Assembly: GCA_002335845.1 (NCBI GenBank)
Contig: DDCV01000122.1
Location: 1 to 5,911, forward strand
Length of the DNA stretch: 5,911 bases
Origin: Rickettsiales bacterium UBA1997
GTDB lineage: Bacteria; Pseudomonadota; Alphaproteobacteria; Rickettsiales; UBA1997
Reading direction: 5' to 3'
Notes under the pieces: generated by a model
The model's input: only the letters and a program-made list of their open reading frames with translations
Database searches by the model: none
Told to the model about the DNA's origin: nothing
Position numbers and translations under genes: made by a program
Shown: positions 1 through 5,431 of the stretch, piece after piece
Position numbering within the stretch: position 1 is the stretch's first letter
Layout: each line of letters begins with the position of its first letter

Positions 1-1550
1 ATTGCACTAATTTTGATCAGCTAATAACCGATGCTCAAAACAATGTTACAAATATTCAATGTCAAATTGATGATAAGCAATCTGGCAATTCTGCTATTGC
101 AAGTTGCACAATCACCCCAACAAGTTCAGATCCAGAAACTTGTATCAATATAGCAGATTGCAATGCTAAAATAGCCGCCAAGCAGGCAGAAATTAATGAT
201 ACCACAAGTTATAATGGCTTTAGCGTTGCGCAAGAACATGCCAGACTAAATGCAGCGCTGCGTGCTAGAGAGGCTTTATTTGAAAGTGAATCAAGAAAAA
301 TAGCCCTTAAGGAATCAGAAATAAATGGCATTTTGGATGGCTGTCAATTTCCGCGCTATAATTATCAGCAAATGTATAATTATAATTTTGATTCAAAAAA
401 TAGAGATGGAATTGATGGCAGCGCCTTGTCAAGAATTGATATGTCGCAAGCAGCTTCCTATCCGCCAGGAAAAGAATATCTTAGAATTTTTGATACGCTT
501 GATTGCAAAATAGCGCGCGCTCTTGGCTTTGCTCCCAATGTTTCAGTGCCAAATATCTTGCTTATGATAGTTGGTGCCTTTTTGACTGGTGGTCTTGGTA
601 TTTTGTTTTTTGTGGGTGCTTTGATGTTTGGCTTTTTCATGATCTCCATCGCTTTTCGGGCGCTGCATCTATTCATCATGTCTATGATTGCTATGGCTGT
701 GTTAATATATGTTTCGCCAATCACTATCACTTGCGCTTTATTCACCAAAACCAATGATATTTTCAAAAAATGGTATAAATCGCTAATGGGAGTTGCTTTG
801 CAACCGATGATATTATTTGCCTATATCACCATGATGATTGCTGTTTTTGACGCGGTGATAATTGGCGATGCTAGATTTGAAGATACGAACACCAGCACTG
901 CGCAGCAAGGTGCAGCAATAGCGCAAAATCCTGATGAGGCTGCAGAAAATATAATAAGCGGAATGGAGAAAAAGCTAGATTGCGAAGATAGAATAGGTGC
1001 TGGAGGTGAAGAGATTAAGCCAAATGAAACCAGCATTTATTGTATTTTTAGAATCAATGAACTTCAAGATCTCAACGGTTTTGAGCCTTTGGGCGTCAGT
1101 ATCCCAATTTTAAGAAATCTTAACAGTGTCAAAATCATGACAATTCTTAAAGCGGCTTTGATTATGTTTGTTTTTATGAAATTTATCGACCAAATATCAA
1201 CTTTAGCCAATAAGCTAGTGAATGGTGGGCTTAAAGAAAGTACAATTTCTCCGGGTAGTATGGCGCAAAGAACCGGCAAAATGCTGCGCGGCATTCAAAA
1301 AAGAGGAGCTAGAGCTTCACAAAAATTAACCAAAAGAGCTGGATCAGCCATTGGCGATAAAGTGCGCTCCAAAGGCAAGCGTCAAGCTCTGGAGCAAGGT
1401 GGCGATCATGAAGGTGGAATTAGTAAATCAGGTGGCAATCATCGAGCTGGAATTAGTGAATCAGGTAATAATCACCAAGCTGGAATTAGTGAATCAGGCG
1501 GCAATCACCAAGCCAAAATTGGCGAGTCGGATGATGAATCAAGAAAATAG
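1..1550 (+). CDS. virB6: VirB6/TrbL-family type IV secretion channel protein, 5' end outside the window
   Basis: Reading frame 3 is open from the window's left edge to the TAG at 1548-1550, so the ATG at 325 and TTG at 333 are not the true start; about 515 residues are visible. Numbering from base 3, residues 1-115 are soluble, with scattered cysteines (1, 20, 33, 46, 52, 114) and an Ala/Glu/Lys-rich helical stretch near 52-110. Hydrophobic segments follow at about 184-214, 221-247, 262-287 and 378-395. The family hallmark is the amphipathic run IFKKWYKSL leading into GVALQPMILFAY (about 253-274), which closely resembles Rickettsiales VirB6 paralogs. VirB6 proteins form the inner-membrane channel of type IV secretion systems; the Rickettsiales versions carry large extra domains, as here. 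After the last membrane segment comes a strongly basic stretch (about 421-462) and then four Gly/His/Ser repeats. The family call is firm; which of several possible paralogs it is cannot be told. Confidence 0.85.
   Translation, partial: CTNFDQLITDAQNNVTNIQCQIDDKQSGNSAIASCTITPTSSDPETCINIADCNAKIAAKQAEINDTTSYNGFSVAQEHARLNAALRAREALFESESRKIALKESEINGILDGCQFPRYNYQQMYNYNFDSKNRDGIDGSALSRIDMSQAASYPPGKEYLRIFDTLDCKIARALGFAPNVSVPNILLMIVGAFLTGGLGILFFVGALMFGFFMISIAFRALHLFIMSMIAMAVLIYVSPITITCALFTKTNDIFKKWYKSLMGVALQPMILFAYITMMIAVFDAVIIGDARFEDTNTSTAQQGAAIAQNPDEAAENIISGMEKKLDCEDRIGAGGEEIKPNETSIYCIFRINELQDLNGFEPLGVSIPILRNLNSVKIMTILKAALIMFVFMKFIDQISTLANKLVNGGLKESTISPGSMAQRTGKMLRGIQKRGARASQKLTKRAGSAIGDKVRSKGKRQALEQGGDHEGGISKSGGNHRAGISESGNNHQAGISESGGNHQAKIGESDDESRK
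1398..1529 (+). repeat. Four tandem 33-bp in-frame repeats at the 3' end of virB6
   Basis: Units run 1398-1430, 1431-1463, 1464-1496 and 1497-1529. They encode GGDHEGGISKS, GGNHRAGISES, GNNHQAGISES and GGNHQAKIGES, followed by only six residues before the stop. Units 2 and 3 are the most alike. The length is a multiple of three, so copy-number change would not break the frame. A hydrophilic, probably disordered tail of this kind is typical of variable surface-exposed or linker tails; no function is known to me. Confidence 0.9.
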
Positions 1551-1593
1551 AAACATTTCAGTCTTTATTGATGATTTTGTGCCAATTCATGTC

Positions 1594-1619
1594 TACTAGT
1601 TAGTGCACTGGTTAATAAT
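1594..1619 (+). promoter_or_regulatory. Recurrent intergenic motif, copy A
   Basis: The core TTAGTGCACTGGTTAATAAT (1600-1619) matches copy C in 17 of 20 positions and copy B in 16 of 20. Extended left by TACTAG (1594-1599), it matches copy B in 21 of 26. The centre AGTGCACT (1602-1609) is a perfect palindrome in this copy only. It sits about 45 bases after the virB6 stop and 120 bases before the next start. Role unknown; an operator, an activator site or part of a promoter are all possible. Confidence 0.55.
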
Positions 1620-1649
1620 AGTGTCTATTATAAATATCGCAAATATCAC

Positions 1650-1678
1650 TTGCGCTATTACAAAAAATATGATATCAT
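1650..1678 (+). promoter_or_regulatory. Candidate sigma-70 promoter for the 696-residue gene
   Basis: TTGCGC (1650-1655) and TATCAT (1673-1678) lie exactly 17 bases apart, the optimal spacing for a -35/-10 pair. Transcription would begin near 1685, giving a leader of about 55 bases before the ATG at 1740. The gap is AT-rich, so -10-like words arise by chance; the competing TATTAT/TATAAA at 1626-1634 lies closer to motif copy A but lacks a well-placed -35. Confidence 0.4.
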
Positions 1679-1691
1679 TTTTCAAATATGA

Positions 1692-1711
1692 GGCTTTGAG
1701 TATTTAAAGCC
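1692..1711 (+). other. Small inverted repeat in the leader of the 696-residue gene
   Basis: GGCTTT (1692-1697) and AAAGCC (1706-1711) are perfectly complementary around an eight-base loop. It falls 28 bases before the ATG and just after the predicted transcription start. No T-run follows, so it is not an intrinsic terminator. It could be a leader RNA hairpin or chance. Confidence 0.3.
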
Positions 1712-1739
1712 GAAGATATTAATTGTAATAAGTAAATAG

Positions 1740-3830
1740 ATGACTGAAGAGATTAGACAAGCACTCGAAAAACTCAAAGAGTCCCAAAAAGTTGCACCCA
1801 ACGAGGAGAAAAAGCAAGAAAAAAGCGTCTCTATCTCTAGTCTCTCTAGTCTCTTTAGTCGTAAATCTTCGAATTCTAATGATTATCACAAAGAAGACAG
1901 CAAAGTAAGAAAGGCTCTTTTTACTGTTGGCGTAGGAAAAAATCATAATAAAGATATAGAGCAAAACCCTGTTTTTGATTTGCTTAATACTGTGTCAGCC
2001 AACAAGCATCCTATCAAGGGCAAAAGCAAGGATAGTAGTGAAGAAAACTGCTATATTTTAAATATGAATTCCTTTGACGCAGGGGCTTCGGGATTAAATA
2101 TTAAATTGCAAAAATCAAAAGAAAATGAGGATGGTTATACACTAGAAATAGAAACTGATCCAAAAAATGTTCAGATGGATTTAAGCAAATTAAAGCACAA
2201 AGAAAAAAAAGAGAAGGCGCATAATTTTTTTATGCTAAATCACGAAAATGCAAAAAAAATTGCACAAGAAGCACAAAATAATAGACGGCCTCTATCGATA
2301 GGTAAAGAACTAGGAGACTCAATATTTGATGTAGATAATAGTCAAAGTAATCCTTTTCAAAAACTAATTTTTGTAAAAGATAAACCTCAAAACACTCATC
2401 TAGCAATTGAGGATGCTAATAAGAAAAGTAGAACTCTATCATGGTTTGCGCCGAAAGTTAATATACTTAATATACTTCAATATGTTGCCAGAGATACACA
2501 ACATATCTCTAACATAGTTCCTATTACAGTTCGAAAGGTTGAACATATAATAAATAAAAAAGACAAATCAATATTAATAGTTCAGGAGGATATTAATAAG
2601 CTTAAATTGATAGATCTTGTTTTTCATGAGTGCTTTGGTGAGCGAGAATATTATGAAGTGCGAGATGTTACATCAGCTTATGATAAAATTGTAGAAGGAT
2701 TTGATCAAGCATCAACTAAAGAAAAATTAAGCACATTAAAAACATTATTCTATGGTGATAAGGAAGGCGAACATGAAAAAAGATTATCAAATATTGGTGC
2801 AACCTTTATTCATTGTATCCTAAAAGCTGCAGAAGAAGCTAAAGGCATTAGTTTTTCTGGAATTGGTAGCGAGGGTAATGCAAAATTTAAAGAGCAATTA
2901 AATATTCAGTTGCAAAATAATGAATATGGCAAGGAGATTATTAAAATTGCTGACTTAGATCTTTTGAATAAAATTGCTGTAAATTTCTCGCTTGCATTCC
3001 AACAAGTATCTTATGATCGACTGAATCCAAGCGGAAATCTGAATGAAGAGATGAAAAGTAAGACGAATGCTAATATGCAGCATCGCTTGTATCATGAAGG
3101 AGTTGGTGAGGAATATTTGCAATATAGAGGCGAAATATCAGTTTTACAGAATAATGAACTTGAGGATGAGGAGTTTATTAAAGAAAGTAATACAGTTGCT
3201 CTTGGCGCTGACACCGGTGTGTCAAATGCACAAGAAACTGGACGAAGAGTATCAGAAAGTAGCCAAGATAGTGATTCCTTATCTTCGATAATGCCGCCGT
3301 CTTCGCCGCGGGGTCGGGGGCGAGATAGTGGTGCTGGAGTATTTTCTGAAGGAGTGCGATCGGCTGGAAGTGTTGCTCAGTTTGGGGGAGGTAGAACAGG
3401 GTTCAGTGACGCATTGCAGCGGCTTAAGCTCAGGGAGTTTCAGATGTCGTTGTCAAGTCCTTTTGGAACGTCATTAAGAGGGTCGCACTCGCATTCGTCG
3501 CCACATACGGGCGTCCCGATGCATCGGACTATCAAAGCGAAGCCTCAGTCGCTGAATACGGATAATTGTGATCCTCTGGAACTTGTGAAGCAGCATGATA
3601 AGAATATTCAGAATAAGGAGCGTTATATTGATGCATTATTGCCACGGGAAGGGCAAAGCAGTTTAGAGTTTGATCGAGATGAAATTAGTACTTCAAATCA
3701 ACCCGAAAGAGGCCCTGCTAATAGTCCGAAGCCGAATGCTGATAGATCATCGCAGACGAGTCCGCGGCCTAGTATTAGTATATCATCGCAGACGAGTCCG
3801 CCTGGTTATCGTGTTTCGGCATATGTATAG
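1740..3830 (+). CDS. Unrecognised 696-residue soluble protein with repetitive, disordered C-terminus; candidate secreted effector
   Basis: I do not recognise this protein as a known family. It has no signal peptide or membrane segment. Residues 1-60 are Lys/Glu/Ser-rich with a short Ser-Ser-Leu repeat near 30-40. Residues about 60-500 look like a folded, AT-coded body with alternating helical and strand-like stretches and no catalytic motif I can name. From about 500 it becomes Ser/Pro/Gly/Arg-rich and probably disordered: PPSSPRGRGRD at 519-529, GGGRTG further on, HSHSSPH, then three 12-residue repeats at 661-696. The DNA turns sharply GC-rich at about 3294. It lies 189 bases downstream of a type IV secretion channel gene on the same strand. 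A Ser/Thr/Pro-rich, slightly basic C-terminus would suit a type IV secretion substrate, but this is inference. The ATG is preceded by TAAGTAAAT (1729-1737) rather than a strong Shine-Dalgarno. Real gene: very likely; effector role: speculative. Confidence 0.8.
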   Translation: MTEEIRQALEKLKESQKVAPNEEKKQEKSVSISSLSSLFSRKSSNSNDYHKEDSKVRKALFTVGVGKNHNKDIEQNPVFDLLNTVSANKHPIKGKSKDSSEENCYILNMNSFDAGASGLNIKLQKSKENEDGYTLEIETDPKNVQMDLSKLKHKEKKEKAHNFFMLNHENAKKIAQEAQNNRRPLSIGKELGDSIFDVDNSQSNPFQKLIFVKDKPQNTHLAIEDANKKSRTLSWFAPKVNILNILQYVARDTQHISNIVPITVRKVEHIINKKDKSILIVQEDINKLKLIDLVFHECFGEREYYEVRDVTSAYDKIVEGFDQASTKEKLSTLKTLFYGDKEGEHEKRLSNIGATFIHCILKAAEEAKGISFSGIGSEGNAKFKEQLNIQLQNNEYGKEIIKIADLDLLNKIAVNFSLAFQQVSYDRLNPSGNLNEEMKSKTNANMQHRLYHEGVGEEYLQYRGEISVLQNNELEDEEFIKESNTVALGADTGVSNAQETGRRVSESSQDSDSLSSIMPPSSPRGRGRDSGAGVFSEGVRSAGSVAQFGGGRTGFSDALQRLKLREFQMSLSSPFGTSLRGSHSHSSPHTGVPMHRTIKAKPQSLNTDNCDPLELVKQHDKNIQNKERYIDALLPREGQSSLEFDRDEISTSNQPERGPANSPKPNADRSSQTSPRPSISISSQTSPPGYRVSAYV
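1832..1858 (+). repeat. Three tandem 9-bp units in the N-terminal coding region
   Basis: The units TATCTCTAG, TCTCTCTAG and TCTCTTTAG lie end to end and encode the Ser-Ser-Leu pattern ISSLSSLFS of the 696-residue protein. The repeat is in frame, so gain or loss of a unit would be tolerated. Confidence 0.6.
3294..3560 (+). other. GC-rich segment with atypical codon use inside the 696-residue gene
   Basis: By hand count, 3301-3540 is about 55% G+C (133 of 240), against about 23% in a sample from the same gene at 2221-2280. Codons such as CCG, CGG, TCG and ACG become frequent at once, and the encoded stretch (residues about 519-605) is Gly/Arg/Ser/Pro-rich. The reading frame continues without interruption. 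Transfer of a module, or relaxed drift in a disordered tail, could both cause this. Confidence 0.65.
3720..3827 (+). repeat. Three tandem 36-bp units ending the 696-residue gene
   Basis: The units at 3720-3755, 3756-3791 and 3792-3827 encode NSPKPNADRSSQ, TSPRPSISISSQ and TSPPGYRVSAYV, and the stop follows directly. A perfect 19-base copy (ATCATCGCAGACGAGTCCG) occurs at 3746-3764 and 3782-3800, exactly 36 bases apart, which points to recent duplication. Each unit opens with a Ser/Thr-Ser-Pro motif. Confidence 0.85.
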
Positions 3831-3856
3831 GTGAGTATTATAGATGGTTTTTGGTA

Positions 3857-4366
3857 TTATTTATAAATGATCTCATATCTGATTTCAATTTCTTGGGTGC
3901 CTTCTTCATATATTATTTCTTCGAAATCTTTTTTGATTTTAAAAATGATTTCCTCTTGCTTTGATTGACCTTGTTTGAGCTTGTAGCTTTTGTGGCAAAG
4001 GCACTCATAGCGCTTGATGTAGTCTTGATATTTTGCTGGGATTACGGCATATTTTATGCTAAATTCAATGGGATTTTCTTTGATGGTAGCGACATTGGTT
4101 AGGGTGTAGCCAATGGCGTTTTTGCGTCCTGGTACGGTGTAGAGCTCTTTTTGCATGACCTGAAAATCGATGTAGGGCAGGCGATTGATATTGACAAATT
4201 TTACCTTCACTTTGCTGTGACTCTCTGATGAGGGCAGATATTTGGTGATATTGAAACCAACGCATGATCCAGAAGTGTTGCAATAGAGATTGTAGGGTTT
4301 GATTAGAAGTAAAGCCACAATGAATATGGCTGATAGGCGTAAAGAATATTTTAAAAAAGGGTGCAT
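3857..4366 (-). CDS. ctaG: Cytochrome c oxidase assembly protein CtaG/Cox11 (copper chaperone)
   Basis: CtaG/Cox11 is a membrane-anchored protein that delivers copper to the CuB site of cytochrome c oxidase subunit I on the periplasmic side. This 169-residue protein has the family order: a single N-terminal membrane segment (about 11-24), the juxtamembrane YNLYC (Cys29, the place of the conserved cysteine in family members), an immunoglobulin-like beta domain with the pattern LPYIDFQVMQKELYTVPG (63-80), and a Cys-x-Cys copper site at Cys122-Leu-Cys124 in YECLCHKSYKLKQGQ. The usual site reads CFCF and is followed by a Met-Pro-Val / Phe-Val-Asp-Pro region; here those positions read EEIIFKIKKD, so the C-terminal half is divergent, though both cysteines remain. 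Length is near normal to slightly short. It stands alone on the minus strand, convergent with the 696-residue gene and divergent from pdxH, with no cox genes in view. Confidence 0.85.
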   Translation of the reverse strand: MHPFLKYSLRLSAIFIVALLLIKPYNLYCNTSGSCVGFNITKYLPSSESHSKVKVKFVNINRLPYIDFQVMQKELYTVPGRKNAIGYTLTNVATIKENPIEFSIKYAVIPAKYQDYIKRYECLCHKSYKLKQGQSKQEEIIFKIKKDFEEIIYEEGTQEIEIRYEIIYK

Positions 4367-4390
4367 ATTTATTTTTTAATTTTAAGAAAA

Positions 4391-4416
4391 TACTAATTAG
4401 CGCACGGGTTAGTAAA
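4391..4416 (+). promoter_or_regulatory. Recurrent intergenic motif, copy B, in the ctaG-pdxH divergent gap
   Basis: The core TTAGCGCACGGGTTAGTAAA (4397-4416) matches copy A in 16 of 20 positions and copy C in 15 of 20. TACTAA (4391-4396) and TTAGTA (4409-4414) form a perfect six-base inverted repeat with a 12-base centre, an operator-like geometry. It ends 20 bases before the pdxH ATG and about 25 bases from the ctaG start, so it could affect either gene or both. Confidence 0.55.
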
Positions 4417-4436
4417 ATATCTTATTAAGTAAATCA

Positions 4437-5048
4437 ATGTCAAAGACAATGTCAAAAATTTTTGATAATCATATTCCCTTTGAAAAATTTCAAAATTGGT
4501 TTAATCAAGCTAAATCGCGTCAGGATATTATTGAGCCAACTGCCATGTGTTTGGCAACAGTGGGAAAAGATGGCAAGCCGTCTTCGCGCATGATTTTGCT
4601 GAAAAAATATGATGAAAAAGGCTTTTGTTTTTTTACCAATTTGACAAGTCGCAAAGGCGGTGAGTTGGCTATTAATAAAAATGTGGCTTTGTGTTTTTAT
4701 TGGGGAGCTTTGGGCAAGCAAATTAGAATTGAAGGCAAGGTTGAGGAAGTTACGGCAAAAGAGGCTGATGATTATTTTGCTTCTAGAAGAAGAGAAAGTC
4801 AGATTGGGGCTTGGGCTTCTAAGCAATCGCATGAAATGAATGAGTGGTCGGATTTTGAAAAGAGAATTGATGAAGTTACTAAAGATTTTAGTGATGCAAC
4901 AATTCCTCGGCCACCATTTTGGTCGGGATTTCGGGTTGAGCCGCAGATGATTGAATTTTGGCAAGAGGGTGAATTTCGTATTCATAAAAGAGAGATTTAT
5001 GGCAAATTGGCTAATGATAGTTGGCAAATGAAGGTTTTTTATCCTTAG
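4437..5048 (+). CDS. pdxH: Pyridoxine/pyridoxamine 5'-phosphate oxidase
   Basis: PdxH is the FMN-dependent cytosolic enzyme that oxidises pyridoxine or pyridoxamine 5'-phosphate to PLP. The 203 residues follow E. coli PdxH closely: RMILLKKYDEKGFCFFTNL (51-69) with the FMN-contacting SRKGGEL after it, QIRIEG (95-100), the substrate-loop RRRESQIGAWASKQS (117-131), PRPPFWSGFRVEP (157-169) and the signature IEFWQEGEFRIH (172-183) with the active-site Arg181 and His183. Two oddities: the signature ends HKR, where Asp/Asn/Glu is usual before the Arg, and the C-terminus reads MKVFYP instead of the usual RLxP ending. The start at 4437 is chosen for length and for TAAGTAAAT at 4426-4434; ATG 4446 is a possible alternative that would lose three residues. 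It is divergent from ctaG, with motif copy B upstream. Confidence 0.95.
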   Translation: MSKTMSKIFDNHIPFEKFQNWFNQAKSRQDIIEPTAMCLATVGKDGKPSSRMILLKKYDEKGFCFFTNLTSRKGGELAINKNVALCFYWGALGKQIRIEGKVEEVTAKEADDYFASRRRESQIGAWASKQSHEMNEWSDFEKRIDEVTKDFSDATIPRPPFWSGFRVEPQMIEFWQEGEFRIHKREIYGKLANDSWQMKVFYP

Positions 5049-5065
5049 AAAATCTTTTTGTTAAA

Positions 5066-5095
5066 ATTAACATCGTTTGTGAACGGGTTAATAAT
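5066..5095 (+). promoter_or_regulatory. Recurrent intergenic motif, copy C, before cyaY
   Basis: The core TTTGTGAACGGGTTAATAAT (5076-5095) matches copy A in 17 of 20 positions. ATTAAC (5066-5071) and GTTAAT (5087-5092) form a perfect six-base inverted repeat with a 15-base centre. It begins 18 bases after the pdxH stop and its core ends 21 bases before the cyaY ATG. AT-rich -10-like words (for example TAATTT at 5101-5106) follow, so it may be part of a promoter for the cyaY-leuB pair. Confidence 0.5.
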
Positions 5096-5116
5096 TGAAA
5101 TAATTTATTAGATAAA

Positions 5117-5431
5117 ATGAGAGAAACAGAGTTTATTAATGTTTGTGAGCAAGAGCTGGAAAAAATAGGCGAAATGCTTGAAAAAAAAGATGTAAATTCA
5201 GCCCTTGATATTGAATATCTTGACGGTATTTTGAACATAGAAATTGTGGCTAATGGCAAGAAATATGTGATAAATCGCAATTCTGGCAATCAAAAAATAT
5301 GGTATTCCTCGCCATTTTCAGGGGCTGATTATTTTACTTATGATGATAATAAAAATTCTTGGTTTAATGATTCTGGTGTGGAATTATCGGCTAAACTTTT
5401 CAATGAACTAGATCAAATTTTAAATGACTAA
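5117..5431 (+). CDS. cyaY: Frataxin homolog CyaY
   Basis: Frataxin/CyaY is a small cytosolic iron-binding protein that modulates iron-sulfur cluster assembly at the cysteine desulfurase IscS. The 104 residues match the usual bacterial length. The first helix is acidic (Glu11, 13, 15, 19, 22 and Asp25), corresponding to the family's acidic ridge. The beta sheet carries the hallmarks VINR (51-54), QKIWYSSPFSG (59-69) and Trp82, ending in a C-terminal helix (about 90-102). The IWYSSPFSG stretch is nearer to mitochondrial and rickettsial frataxin than to E. coli CyaY. An in-frame TGA at 5096-5098 limits upstream extension, so ATG 5117 is well supported although no Shine-Dalgarno is evident. The stop overlaps the leuB start, indicating joint transcription. 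No isc genes are in view. Confidence 0.93.
   Translation: MRETEFINVCEQELEKIGEMLEKKDVNSALDIEYLDGILNIEIVANGKKYVINRNSGNQKIWYSSPFSGADYFTYDDNKNSWFNDSGVELSAKLFNELDQILND

Noticed and set aside
325..513. Short plus-strand frame from ATG 325, and TTG 333 as a virB6 start
   Set aside because: The frame of virB6 stays open to the left edge with family-like sequence, so the start is outside the window; the frame from 325 has no family features.
458..1294. Three minus-strand open frames opposite virB6 (458-766, 821-1036, 1064-1294)
   Set aside because: They mirror the coding strand of a well-supported membrane protein; the hydrophobicity is a by-product of the opposite strand.
1398..1529. CRISPR array
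   Set aside because: The units are contiguous without spacers and are in frame with a coding sequence.
1351..1599. Plus-strand open frame with an ELVNQ-type repeat
   Set aside because: It is the 33-bp repeat of virB6 read in another frame. The repeat length is divisible by three, so every frame looks repetitive.
1636..1664. Intrinsic terminator after virB6, from CGCAA / TTGCG complementarity with flanking AATA/TATT
   Set aside because: The stem has an internal mismatch and low G+C, and no T-run follows; TTGCG is better used as a -35 element.
1719..1964. Minus-strand open frame across the start of the 696-residue gene
   Set aside because: Phe/Ile-rich reverse reading of a Lys/Glu-rich coding region, a common artefact.
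3067..3291. Plus-strand open frame inside the 696-residue gene
   Set aside because: Out-of-frame reading of a longer intact gene with no start signal or motif of its own.
3831..3856. Shared terminator between the convergent 696-residue gene and ctaG
   Set aside because: The 26-base gap is AT-rich but I see no stem that could form a stable hairpin.
4452..5027. A 191-codon open frame on the minus strand
   Set aside because: It lies wholly opposite pdxH, whose protein matches its family along its length. The antisense product is Asn/Ser/Phe-rich without any recognisable motif.
5060..5071. Terminator after pdxH, GTTAA-AA-TTAAC
   Set aside because: A five-base AT stem with a two-base loop and no following T-run is too weak.
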